From: Sedimentisphaera salicampi | Lineage (GTDB): Bacteria > Planctomycetota > Phycisphaerae > Sedimentisphaerales > Sedimentisphaeraceae | Assembly (NCBI RefSeq): GCF_002117005.1 | Contig: NZ_CP021023.1 | Location: forward strand, 1,054,001-1,118,000 | Length of the DNA: 64,000 nucleotides | Direction: 5' to 3' | Part shown: positions 19,318 to 28,148 of the stretch, in pieces | Layout of the letters: every line of letters begins with the position of its first letter | Position numbering within the stretch: the first letter of the stretch is position 1 | Translations under genes and position numbers: made by a program | The notes under the pieces: generated by a model | Databases searched by the model: none | The model's input: only the letters and a program-made list of their open reading frames with translations | What the model was told of the DNA's origin: nothing

Positions 19318-20541
19318 TTAATAATTTTTCATTAACTTTTTAACGGGCTGGGCTATATATTTCTGGAACAGGTCGTGTTTCCTTCTTACATGGCATTTTG
19401 CCCCGCATGAATCGCCCTGCCCGTAGCTCTTCCATACGCAGCATTCGCATGGATTTACCAGAAAGTGTTTTACCTTTTTGAAAAAACCAAAGCCAATCAC
19501 TGCGAAAAGCAGAAAACCGAAAGGCCAGTGCCATCCGGGCACCTGAGCTTCCCCCACATCAACCCCCTCTCCAAATATCACCGGCACGCAGCACTGCTTA
19601 ATCACAAGCTCGCCCTGCTCCCTGAAAGCCCGGTACTGATAATCGGGGAAGACAAGCCTGTCGGTAAGGTATCCCGCAGCTATCGCAAGCACAATCAGAG
19701 CTCCTGCATAATAAACAGCGGGCTTTTTCCCCATTGATTTGCCTATTGCGTAGAGCTCTCCGAAGTTTGTAGCCGGCCCTGCAATCATATACGCCATCGC
19801 CGCACCGGGAGAGGCTCCCATAAGCAAAAGACCCTGAATTATCGGGATAGAGGGGATGCTGCATGCGTAGGTGAAAATCCCGAGAATAACCACATAAACC
19901 AGTGTAAACAAATCCTGCTGCCCGAGCCATCTCGAAATCCACTCCATAGGCAGAATTGCTAAGATAATCGAAACAATGCCAAGCCCTATCAGGATATCAA
20001 TGCAGATATCTGCTCCCAGATCAAAGAAAGACCACCTTACAGTTTCCAGAAGCTTGCCTGTCCTGCCCTTTTCAGCGAGTTTGCTGTGGTATTTGAATTC
20101 CATATTCTCGCAGCGGGGGTCGGACGAGAATTCGCCTTGCGGGGAAAACAGTCTGTTGCCGAGCCAGCCGATAATCAAAGCCCCAACAACAGCAGAAAAA
20201 ATTAATGTGAGCGTAATCTTGAAACCGAGGAGCTTTATCGCAAGGACAATCAGAACAGGCGAGAGCACCGGCGCGGATGTCATAAATGCAAGCATATTCC
20301 CTATCGCCGCCCCGCTCCTGTACAGCCCGATTCCAAGGGGTATCGTGCCGCAGGAACAAAGCGGAAGCAGGCATCCTATCCCCACCGATTTGAGCAGAGT
20401 GAGCGGGGAACGTCCGCCTAGATTATTTTGCAGTACGCTTTGAGGCACATAGTTCCGCACCGCCCCTGCAATCAGCATACCCAGTATTACATACGGTGCG
20501 GCCTGCATAAGTGAATCAAAGAAGATCGTAAAAAAATCCAT
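19318..20541 (-). CDS. Permease of the DUF318/SO_0444 type, putative metal(loid) efflux
   Basis: 407 residues with about eight membrane segments. The family motif LLPLCSCGTIPLGIGLYRSGA (about 55-76) contains CSC, thought to bind soft metals. TYACSIPSIPIIQGLLLMGA (about 222-242) is the second repeat half. This arrangement is known from ArsP and the SO_0444 Cu/Zn-type permeases. The C-terminal tail after 340 is Cys-rich (NPCECCVWK, SCGAKCHV) and could bind metal in the cytoplasm. It starts 2 bases after the gene at 20544-21101, in one operon. The actual substrate is unknown. Confidence 0.8.
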   Translation of the reverse strand: MDFFTIFFDSLMQAAPYVILGMLIAGAVRNYVPQSVLQNNLGGRSPLTLLKSVGIGCLLPLCSCGTIPLGIGLYRSGAAIGNMLAFMTSAPVLSPVLIVLAIKLLGFKITLTLIFSAVVGALIIGWLGNRLFSPQGEFSSDPRCENMEFKYHSKLAEKGRTGKLLETVRWSFFDLGADICIDILIGLGIVSIILAILPMEWISRWLGQQDLFTLVYVVILGIFTYACSIPSIPIIQGLLLMGASPGAAMAYMIAGPATNFGELYAIGKSMGKKPAVYYAGALIVLAIAAGYLTDRLVFPDYQYRAFREQGELVIKQCCVPVIFGEGVDVGEAQVPGWHWPFGFLLFAVIGFGFFKKVKHFLVNPCECCVWKSYGQGDSCGAKCHVRRKHDLFQKYIAQPVKKLMKNY

Positions 20542-20543
20542 AG

Positions 20544-21101
20544 TTACTCATTCTCTATAAGCGAGCACTCAGCCTCTTCCACAATGAAAGCCGCCTCGAA
20601 TGGTTTCGAGGTGTCTATCCGGAAACGCCCACTTACGCGGATAATAGCCGCAGTCATCTCGATGCGGGATAAAACCCACGGCTCAACAAGATTCACCCGC
20701 ACACGATACCTCATCATAACCTCAGGCAGGATTGTGCAGGCATCAGCGATAGATAATGAAGGAACGAGAAAGAAATATTCCACAGAAACCTTATCCCCCG
20801 AAGCAGTGCAGCCTGAGCCGTAAAACATAGCCGCACCTGTGAGCGTAATTTGCTCGCCGTCCTTTCGGCGGAGCTTTTCCGGAATGTCAAATTCTGCGTT
20901 CTGATTATCTATCAGCGTTGCACGGACGCGGTAAAAAGGTTCCCACCGTTTATCCGCCTCGCTGGCCTTAACATTATCCAAAGCGGGCACTCTTTCAGAG
21001 CCGCCCACTTCGATTTTGCTCAGCTCTATAAGATATAAACAGGCAATAACAGCAAGGCTAATCAGAGTTATTGCCCATTTATTTGCTTTGCCGCTATTCA
21101 T
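20544..21101 (-). CDS. Membrane-anchored hypothetical protein, possibly DUF3299-like
   Basis: 185 residues. One N-terminal membrane or signal segment (WAITLISLAVIACLYLIEL) is followed by a beta-rich exported domain. The order 'GEQITLTGAAMFYG ... VEYFFLVPSLSI ... IRVSGRF' resembles DUF3299 proteins, which bind or accompany metal transport, but this match is by eye and weak. It overlaps the preceding gene by 4 bases (ATGA) and runs into the permease gene, so all three should be co-translated. Confidence 0.5.
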   Translation of the reverse strand: MNSGKANKWAITLISLAVIACLYLIELSKIEVGGSERVPALDNVKASEADKRWEPFYRVRATLIDNQNAEFDIPEKLRRKDGEQITLTGAAMFYGSGCTASGDKVSVEYFFLVPSLSIADACTILPEVMMRYRVRVNLVEPWVLSRIEMTAAIIRVSGRFRIDTSKPFEAAFIVEEAECSLIENE

Positions 21102-22786
21102 TTAATCGGGTGGATTTTCCAGTCGTATTCGCCGTCAGCGGTTTTTACTCTTGTTACCGTGCGCGGCCAGCCTGTCATCTGCTCAGCACCGGATTTGGTA
21201 ACATCGCATTTCCTCGGCCAGCATTCAAATGTAACGCTTTTATCTTTCTTATCGAAACGGATAAGCCCAAAGCCGTCTTTTAGAATGTCGTTTTTGATAT
21301 CGGGGTTGGCGTATGCATACATAGTAATCTTGTTATTGAACCCGTCGAGATAGTCGCCGGTGTATTTGAGCGGATTATTCGGCTCACGGTTTTTGCCGGG
21401 CTCCTCGTCAGCCGGAGACCACCAGCGGTGGTAGTAGGTGTTAATAATAGCAGGGGCAACGAAGGCAAAAGGCCCGTCGCGAAATTCATTGATGCCGTGG
21501 CGGACAAGCGTTGTCAGGTGCTGGTCGCCTGCAAGATGCACGGCGCCGGCCTTGTTTATTAGCGTCAAGGCCTTCTTCCGCCCTGTCTGAGGCCATCCGT
21601 TGCTGTCAAGGTCTGCGTGTAGCAGGTTTTTGAAGTTACCGTGACGTGTAGCTGCTCCGCAGAAGCCTGTTTGTGAGAGCACGGCTTTGAGAGGCGCTGG
21701 CTCATCCGCCCAGTCGTTCAGGAACGTAAGCTGCCTGTCTCCAAGGAGCTTGAGCCCCTCAAGATCGATTGTTTTCGGATCGTAGGAGGTGTCTCTAACG
21801 TGGTCTGGTCTTGGCCCCATCTGCGGTATCTTCTTGGCTGGTCCGCTCTTGAATTTACGGTCTTCGATAATCGCAAAACTCACTTCACCAACGCTGAGCT
21901 CTGTATAGTAAACATTGATGCCCTGCTTAATTGGCGTAGGGTCGTAAGGGTCGGGCAGGTGCGAGGTCTGGCAGCGCTCTACCATCTTCACGTAATCGGG
22001 ATCGTAGAAATATCCGCCGTGGTCGCCTGCAGGGCTGAGAGCCTTCTTTCCGCCTTCGCCCCAGAGATTGCCCTGTCCGATATCGTGGTCGTCGGGGATT
22101 GTAATGCACGGGCGGTCGCGGAAGACATCACGAAACTGAACTCCGAAAAGCAGCCATGCGGCGGTATGCTCGCGGTGGTCGTAGCTCTGGTCGCCTGCAA
22201 AAAAGAGCAGGTCTGGGTCGAGAGCCCTGAGGTTGCGAACGTAGTTCTCACGCATACCCCTGTCCTTGTTGGAGTTGCAGTTGAGCGATGCCACTGTAAT
22301 CTCATCTTTGTTTACAGGGTCTTTGCGGATAAGCCCTTCAAACTCGGCCTTTTTCCCATGGCGGAGGCGGTAGCGAACGTCTTTGGTTTCATCCCAGTCT
22401 TCTATCCGGAAAAGGCAAGACCAGCCTATATCGTTCACATTCTCGCGGGCGGCTTCCTGCCACTTCCCATCCCGCATAAATTCCAAACGCACTGTACGTG
22501 TTTCGTTTGGGTAGAGCGGGAAAAGCTGGGCGGTAAGCTTGAGAACGCTGTCTTCAGTTGTGTACATACCAAAGCAGATCACCTCATCACGAGGCACATC
22601 CACATCAATAATCTTATTGGGATTGTCCTTAATTTTCTCAGCATGATTCCACCAGTCATTCACGCAATAGGTATCAAGCTTCTCGAACGGAGCCTTAACC
22701 GGCGGTTCCATTTCAGCCGCCAAAATTCCTGCCTGAATAAGCAATACATAAACTATAAATGCTGAAAAATACTTCTTCTCTTTCAT
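21098..22786 (-). CDS. PhoD-like metallophosphoesterase (alkaline phosphatase D family)
   Basis: 562 residues. The ATG at 22786 has AGAGG seven bases upstream; an ATG five codons earlier would include that site. The signal peptide is FSAFIVYVLLIQAGILAAE. Binuclear-metal motifs are visible: DLLFFAGDQSYDH near 195, IPDDHDIGQGN near 230, and HLAGDQHLTTLVRHG near 415. These match the PhoD family of secreted phosphodi/monoesterases. It lies first in an operon with a hypothetical protein and a metal-type permease. Confidence 0.85.
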   Translation of the reverse strand: MKEKKYFSAFIVYVLLIQAGILAAEMEPPVKAPFEKLDTYCVNDWWNHAEKIKDNPNKIIDVDVPRDEVICFGMYTTEDSVLKLTAQLFPLYPNETRTVRLEFMRDGKWQEAARENVNDIGWSCLFRIEDWDETKDVRYRLRHGKKAEFEGLIRKDPVNKDEITVASLNCNSNKDRGMRENYVRNLRALDPDLLFFAGDQSYDHREHTAAWLLFGVQFRDVFRDRPCITIPDDHDIGQGNLWGEGGKKALSPAGDHGGYFYDPDYVKMVERCQTSHLPDPYDPTPIKQGINVYYTELSVGEVSFAIIEDRKFKSGPAKKIPQMGPRPDHVRDTSYDPKTIDLEGLKLLGDRQLTFLNDWADEPAPLKAVLSQTGFCGAATRHGNFKNLLHADLDSNGWPQTGRKKALTLINKAGAVHLAGDQHLTTLVRHGINEFRDGPFAFVAPAIINTYYHRWWSPADEEPGKNREPNNPLKYTGDYLDGFNNKITMYAYANPDIKNDILKDGFGLIRFDKKDKSVTFECWPRKCDVTKSGAEQMTGWPRTVTRVKTADGEYDWKIHPIK

Positions 22787-23455
22787 GTTAGAGCCTCTCA
22801 TAAAAAATTAATAACTAAAGTGAACTTCAAAATCAGCTTTCTGCAATAAAACTTTCTTAAATATGAGCTTGATTCATAATGTATATGTCAAAACAGGTTA
22901 AAATTTTACGAATAATTTATTAAGCTTTCTCAAAGCATAAAAACTGCGAGCTGATATTTTATAGTTTCAAGCCAATTTTCGATTCCTTTAAGCAGAGGGA
23001 CAATGCCTTTCTCTGCATTTTTGCAAATACAATTATCTATAGAAATACTGCAAATTATTCAGTTGGCTGATTCAGGAAAGCCTCAAAGAACGAATTCCAA
23101 ATCCCCAGCCGAAACGCTTAAGTAAAACTCCGGCAGGACAAGGTGCAATAATAATAACCATCTGAGAATTATCAAGCGAAACTGAACCGTGGGAAAATCT
23201 TTAGAGTTGGACTTTTTTCAGGATTAATGCCATTAAACCCAAGAGCTGAAGATTTTGAACAATTTCATTCAATCATCAGAGGCTTAGGATGAGAGTAATA
23301 GCACAGCAGTTAATTTTGAATCAGCCAAAACTGGGCTGCTAAAGAAGAAAAAAACTTTAATTTTAAAATAATTGAATATGCAGACGTGTTTTTGCTTGCA
23401 TTGAGGGCTATTTTCTGTATTTTATGCCGTCTCGCCTGAATTTCGGCATTTCATT
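22787..23455. other. Long intergenic region, probably degenerate
   Basis: About 670 bases upstream of the PhoD-like gene and of tRNA-Lys. It is AT-rich and holds no reading frame I would support and no recognisable repeat. It contains the promoter of the minus-strand operon and, at the right end, a candidate tRNA promoter. Adjacency to an integrase stump suggests part of it may be eroded mobile DNA. Confidence 0.5.
23396..23423 (+). promoter_or_regulatory. Candidate promoter of tRNA-Lys
   Basis: TTGCAT (23396-23401) and TATTTT (23418-23423) are 16 bases apart and end about 33 bases before the tRNA. Confidence 0.4.
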
Positions 23456-23528
23456 GAGGGTGTAGCTCAGCTGGTAGAGCAACGGCCTTTTAAGCCGTAG
23501 GTCTTGGGTTCGAATCCCAACACCCTCA
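23456..23528 (+). tRNA. tRNA-Lys (anticodon TTT)
   Basis: A full cloverleaf is visible. The acceptor stem is GAGGGTG (23456-23462) with CACCCTC (23521-23527). The D-arm is GCTC...GAGC. The anticodon stem ACGGC/GCCGT encloses the loop CTTTTAA, reading TTT. The T-arm is TTGGG-TTCGAAT-CCCAA, and the discriminator base is A. CCA is not encoded. The 3' half overlaps the end of a recombinase reading frame on the other strand, as at integration sites. Confidence 0.96.
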
Positions 23529-24000
23529 CTTCTTCTTTATCCCCTCTGAAGCACTCAAAATCGCCTTTTTGAGCCTCCTGAGAGGGTTTTGACGCACTGT
23601 TATCAGCGGCAGTCAAAGCCGGTGTATTGTTCACAGAAGTTCGCCCAAAATCACCTCCTGGCGCACAGCGGGTGTCCCACAGGGTGCCCACTGAATCACC
23701 CGAATCTTCATAAGCTTCAGGCTGGTTTCGAAGGCAGGGAATATCATTGCGGTATGTTGATTCCTGCGAAGACTTATCGATCTCCGGCAGCACATCAATC
23801 CCTTCTCGAAGACTATCCATTTCAAAGTGTGAGTATATGTTCATCGTAAGATTAATATCGCCGTGCCTTAAAAGCCTCTGGGCAATTTGAGGAGCTACAC
23901 CTCCCGAAGTAAGAAAAGTGGCATAGGTGTGCCGCAGAGAGTGAAAATCAGCGACGCTTTTTTCTGACTTCGGCGGTAAATTTTCATAAGTGCTTATCAA
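23467..24000 (-). pseudogene. C-terminal stump of a tyrosine recombinase ending in tRNA-Lys
   Basis: About 177 codons remain. DFHSLRHTYATFL is box II of the tyrosine recombinase catalytic domain, LLRHGDINLTMNIYSHF supplies the last His/Trp-position residue and the nucleophilic Tyr. The N-terminal DNA-binding domain and the first catalytic Arg are missing, and the frame is closed by a TAG shortly upstream. The C-terminus (RVLGFEPKTYGLKGRCSTS) is encoded by the tRNA sequence itself on the opposite strand. This is a common relic of an element that integrated into the tRNA 3' end. It cannot be an active integrase as it stands. Confidence 0.8.
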
Positions 24001-24142
24001 TAAAGGACTGGATTTTTTGCGCAGGCACTACAACCCTGATTTTTTCAAAGAGAGTCATTGACGATTATAAATCTTAACCTCACTTAAGCCGCAATAACCG
24101 CCGCCCCAATCGCTGTTGATCTTTAATAATATCCATCTGGCT

Positions 24143-24660
24143 GGGTAGTGTAAAATCTTTTCTGGTATGCTAAGCTGAAAGAAAGTAACTTGAAACAGGT
24201 AAACGAAAATGATGACGTTTACGATGTAATAAAAGTTTCGCTTGGTTCGGGCAGCACTTAGCTAAGACAAAACACTGGCTCAGGAGCAAGCAAATAGGAT
24301 GTTCATCCCAATCAGATCACTGCTTGAAAGCGAGAGACCTTGGAAGCACTGCCTGAAATTTTGAGCACATAGAAAAAGCGGAATAAGCAGGACAACCGGC
24401 AGCTTAAAGGGGTAGTTAAATTTGGATTATATAGAAAGTTTGGAAAAACAAGTACAAGACCCGATTAGCCTGATATATTCCGAGTATTTCCCGAAAAACT
24501 TTGATTTTTCAGGTACGACTACCTAAGTTGTGAACCTGTACCTGCACTACAAGAGAATAGAACTGAAGCCGTAGAAAAATATACGGCAGCCAGCTCAAAA
24601 ACGTTCTTACTGTAAGCCGAAAACACTTAAGGTTTAAAACGGGCTTTTACACCACTACTC
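24143..24660 (+). mobile_element. Decayed insertion sequence with IS3-type OrfA remains
   Basis: In one frame near 24285-24450, with two in-frame stops, reads DVHPNQITA*KRETLEALPE, which is the conserved middle of IS3-family OrfA (VHPNQI.xWKRE.LE.LPE) with the Trp codon turned into TGA. A preceding TAG replaces the usual Tyr. Left end GGGTAGTGTAAAATC (24143 on) and right end TTTTACACCACTACTC (24645-24660) form imperfect terminal inverted repeats. IS3 ends usually start with TG, so these ends may belong to a different element. The remnant abuts the end of the sulfatase gene at 24680. Confidence 0.6.
24386..24417. repeat. Island-flanking repeat A, left copy
   Basis: 32 bases: AGCAGGACAACCGGCAGCT, one variable base, then AAAGGGGTAGTT. 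The same sequence with one difference is at 48562-48593. It lies inside the IS remnant. Confidence 0.85.
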
Positions 24661-24679
24661 TAATGAGAAATCTGTAAGG

Positions 24680-26287
24680 TCAAGACCATTTGAGAGGTAT
24701 AGTTTTCTCAGAATACCACTTGAAAAACGGGTCCTCAGTTTTTTTAAGCCAATCAAGCAGCAAAGTATCAAGTTTTGAAAATAATGCCTCATTTTCTTTT
24801 TGTTCTAGCGGATTCATCTGGTAAGGATCTTTTTCTAAATCATAAAGATGGAGCTTGTATTTATTTCCGATCATCTGAACAACATAGCTGTATCTTTCAG
24901 TTCTCAAACACCTCCAGACACCGCTTGCAGAGAAAATATTGTGTTTTTCTGCGAGCTTATATTCATTATCAGAGGGCTTGTCTCTTTGCAGGAGATAATC
25001 ATAAATCACAAACGTCGATTCAGGCCTTTCAACCCTGCCTCCTTTCAAAACGGAAGAAAAATCTTTACCTTGAACTCTATCGGGAACAGGAATATCCATC
25101 AATCCCAGCAGAGTAGGCATAAGATTGACATTATTAAAAAGCATATTATTATTGCGGGCTTTCACCTTATGAGGCCAACTTACCATCATTGGTATGCCTA
25201 TGGATTCCTCATACCACGTGCGTTTCTTCCATCTTCCATGTGAGCCCACCATATCGCCATGGTCTGAAGTATAAACAACAATAGTATCTTCTGCCAGTTT
25301 CATTTCTTCCAGATAATTCATCAATCTGCCGAAATTATGATCAATAGAAGTTACCGCTCCAAAGTAGCCCTTAATAATGTTTTTATTGTCAGCCTTGCCG
25401 TTTCTATGCTTACGTTCGAAATTCGGGCGTTTAGTGGTTTCCATATCTGCATATAATTTTTCATATTCTTCCGGTGCAAAAAATCCCCAGCTGCTCTTCT
25501 CTACAGGTATATCTTTTCCTGTTGGATATTGTTCTCTTCCGAAATGCGGCGGATTATAAGACAGAAACAGAGCAAAAGGCTCATTTTTCTTAGTCTGTTT
25601 TTTTATGTAGTCAATTGCAACATCTGTTTCGTGCTCAGGCTGCCATCTCTTCCCGAGAACAGGCTCATTCGGATCATCTTCATAATAGCAAAGATTGAAC
25701 AGGTAATTGTAGCATTCGTTTGCGTGCCAGAAATCAATATAAGGCCTTCTGCTGCGGGGACAATACTCGCGAAGATAATAGACAATATTATTGTGGTCTG
25801 AGGCCACTCTTCTTTTATTGTATTCTCCATGGCTTATTTCGGAGTCGTGTTCTTTATGGTGAGAATCCAAATGCCATTTACCCACATAAGCCGTATTGTA
25901 GCCGGCATTTTTCAAAGATTCGAAGATAGTCGGCACATTATCAAACCATACGTGTTTGTTCTGCATAACTCCGTTAGATATGTTATACATTCCTGTCCAC
26001 ATTGTTCCCCTTGAAGGGCTGCATATCGGAAAGGAACATAAAGCATTTGTGAAAACCATGCTTTTCTCAGCGAATTTATCAAAGTTTGGCGTATAAACGG
26101 GATCTTCATTCATAAAACCCATCGCCTGTTTCCTATGTTCATCAGACATCACAAACACAAGGTTTGGTTTTTTGACTTTTCGTTCATCCTTTGCTGCTGC
26201 AATTGAGCTCTTATTTAAGCTGCTGCCTGAAAAGGCTGCCATCCCAAAACCCGCAGATTTTAAAAAGTTTCTTCTTGTGAGGGTCAT
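24680..26287 (-). CDS. Sulfatase, Cys-type, Tat-exported
   Basis: 535 residues. The ATG at 26287 has GGAG eight bases upstream. MTLTRRNFLKSAGFGMAAF is a Tat signal. The core starts PNLVFVMSDEHRKQAMG; the usual second Asp is replaced by Glu, as in a subset of S1 sulfatases. The formylglycine motif is PICSPSR with C89. GKWH (near 138) and TSDHGDMVGSHGRW (near 333) complete the site. It is the last gene of the minus-strand operon, 11 bases after the sulfatase at 26305. Confidence 0.92.
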   Translation of the reverse strand: MTLTRRNFLKSAGFGMAAFSGSSLNKSSIAAAKDERKVKKPNLVFVMSDEHRKQAMGFMNEDPVYTPNFDKFAEKSMVFTNALCSFPICSPSRGTMWTGMYNISNGVMQNKHVWFDNVPTIFESLKNAGYNTAYVGKWHLDSHHKEHDSEISHGEYNKRRVASDHNNIVYYLREYCPRSRRPYIDFWHANECYNYLFNLCYYEDDPNEPVLGKRWQPEHETDVAIDYIKKQTKKNEPFALFLSYNPPHFGREQYPTGKDIPVEKSSWGFFAPEEYEKLYADMETTKRPNFERKHRNGKADNKNIIKGYFGAVTSIDHNFGRLMNYLEEMKLAEDTIVVYTSDHGDMVGSHGRWKKRTWYEESIGIPMMVSWPHKVKARNNNMLFNNVNLMPTLLGLMDIPVPDRVQGKDFSSVLKGGRVERPESTFVIYDYLLQRDKPSDNEYKLAEKHNIFSASGVWRCLRTERYSYVVQMIGNKYKLHLYDLEKDPYQMNPLEQKENEALFSKLDTLLLDWLKKTEDPFFKWYSEKTIPLKWS

Positions 26288-26304
26288 ATTCAAAACTCCA
26301 TTTA

Positions 26305-28119
26305 TTATTGATAACTGATTTTTTTGACAAGATTTTTTTCATTGATCCAAAGGACCATAATGTATTCACCTTTGGGGTAATTGGAAATATCAACAACTAA
26401 CCGATCCTCTTTTAAGGTTCGGGAATCGAAAACAGTTTTACCACCCCAGCTTCTAACCACTACTCTCAGATCAGCTTTTTTCTTAAATTTGATGTTAAAA
26501 ATTCCTGTACTGCTTTTGTTTTCCCAATTTATAATTGTGTTTTTATATTCGGCGATACGTCCTTTCCAATACTCATTAGAGGAAGATTCCTGTTTTGACA
26601 TGAACTTTTCGAGTTCATTTACATCGGCGCGTTGTTCGAATGCTTTCAAAGCTGGGTCGTTTGTTTCAATCATCCAATTTTTTAGCCGATTTCTGAGTTC
26701 ATTTATCTTTTCAAAATAAACAGAATCATTGATGAGATTGCGACGGGCAGCAGGGTCATTTTTGAAATCATAGAATTCTTCTAAAGTTCGTTGCATAAGC
26801 ATACTTATCCTGGCTTTGAGTTGCGGATCTTTTTCAGCAGCTTTTTTCATAGCCGAAAATGTCAGCCCATGGTGGGTGTCTGTATGAAAGTGGCGGTCAG
26901 TTACTGCCCAAGGATTAAAAATATAGCCGAACCTTTCGGTTTGAATACATCTCATTGTGAAAAAGCGATAAGGCCCATGACCGTTGTAATTTACATAACC
27001 CGAGCCCGCATTATACTGGGTGAATACCGCATCACGGTCAAATTGGGGCTTGCCTTTCAAAAGAGGTAAAAAAGACCTTCCATCCATACCTTCGGGTTTT
27101 TTGACACCGACAGCATCCAAGACAGTGGGCATGTAATCTACAGTTGAAATAAAATCGCTTTCATTGATACTGCCAGGCTCGATCTTACCGGGCAGTCGAA
27201 TGATCCATGGGGTTCTGGTGCTGAATAAATAACAATTAGTTTTTGCAAAAGGAAAGGCCATTCCATTGTCTGAGAGGAACATAACCAAAGTATTTTCAGT
27301 TAGTCCGTTATCATCAAGAGATTTTAAAACTTGGCCTATACTGTCATCACAACGTCGAGATGAACTGTAATACTGAGCTAATTCTTTTTTTATTTCAGGC
27401 AAATCAGGAAGAAAAGGGGGAACCTTGATCTCTTCTTCAGTGAAAATTTTTGAGGGAGCAGGATTGCTTTTGGCGATCCACCAGTTCTTTTTTTCCTTTT
27501 CGCTTCCGAAAAATGGTCTGTGTGGATCATGGGAATTGGCCATTAAGAAGAATGGTTTCCCCAAGGAGTTAGCTTTTTTAAAAAATCCATTGCTTTGTTC
27601 ATAAAACAATTGCGGATTTCGGCCAAAATTATTATCTATGTCACCTGCGATCAAATAATCCCAATGACCTTTATAAGTATCACCGAAGTTTTCAAAATTC
27701 GGCCCGTGACCTCCGATTGTAGCCTTTCCGATGATGCCATTTAAATAACCGTCATCATGCAGGCACTCAGTCAGAGTAGGTACCTTATTATCGATCAACT
27801 GAAATTCCATTACCCCGTTATTGTGTTGATATCTTCCTGTTTGTATAACTGATCTTGATGGAGTACAAACAGCGACATTGACATGAGCTTTTTTGAATAT
27901 CATTCCCTGGCCGGCAAGCCGATCAAGATTGGGAGTGACATTAGGGATATTTCCGCCAAAACACCCAGGTGTGTCATAAGCCATGTCATCGGCGGTAATT
28001 AAAAGTATGTTCAATTGATTATTGTTTACGTTTTTTACATCTGAAGCTAAACTACTTTTGAAACATAAGCCACTGACCGCTAAACCGACAAATTTTAGAA
28101 AATCTCTTCTCGAATGCAT
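26305..28119 (-). CDS. Sulfatase (Cys-type) with extra C-terminal beta domain
   Basis: 604 residues. MHSRRDFLKFVGLAVSGLCF is a Tat signal. TADDMAYDTPGC gives the metal aspartates D44-D45; VCTPSR gives formylglycine C85. The core resembles heparan-N-sulfatase-like members of family S1. FLSDNGMAFPFAKTN (near 272) is a metal-binding loop. After about residue 535 a separate beta domain begins. Its end (GGKTVFDSR, DISNYPKGEYIMVLWI, VKKISYQ) looks like type IX secretion sorting domains of Bacteroidetes. That is a resemblance by eye. It lies 29 bases after the GxGYxYP gene. Confidence 0.9.
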   Translation of the reverse strand: MHSRRDFLKFVGLAVSGLCFKSSLASDVKNVNNNQLNILLITADDMAYDTPGCFGGNIPNVTPNLDRLAGQGMIFKKAHVNVAVCTPSRSVIQTGRYQHNNGVMEFQLIDNKVPTLTECLHDDGYLNGIIGKATIGGHGPNFENFGDTYKGHWDYLIAGDIDNNFGRNPQLFYEQSNGFFKKANSLGKPFFLMANSHDPHRPFFGSEKEKKNWWIAKSNPAPSKIFTEEEIKVPPFLPDLPEIKKELAQYYSSSRRCDDSIGQVLKSLDDNGLTENTLVMFLSDNGMAFPFAKTNCYLFSTRTPWIIRLPGKIEPGSINESDFISTVDYMPTVLDAVGVKKPEGMDGRSFLPLLKGKPQFDRDAVFTQYNAGSGYVNYNGHGPYRFFTMRCIQTERFGYIFNPWAVTDRHFHTDTHHGLTFSAMKKAAEKDPQLKARISMLMQRTLEEFYDFKNDPAARRNLINDSVYFEKINELRNRLKNWMIETNDPALKAFEQRADVNELEKFMSKQESSSNEYWKGRIAEYKNTIINWENKSSTGIFNIKFKKKADLRVVVRSWGGKTVFDSRTLKEDRLVVDISNYPKGEYIMVLWINEKNLVKKISYQ

Positions 28120-28148
28120 AAATCCCTTTCTGATTTAGAGACATAATC

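Noticed and set aside
21800-22765. 321-codon plus-strand frame opposite the PhoD-like gene
   Set aside because: It mirrors the codon pattern of a gene with clear metallophosphoesterase motifs; no domain is seen in it.
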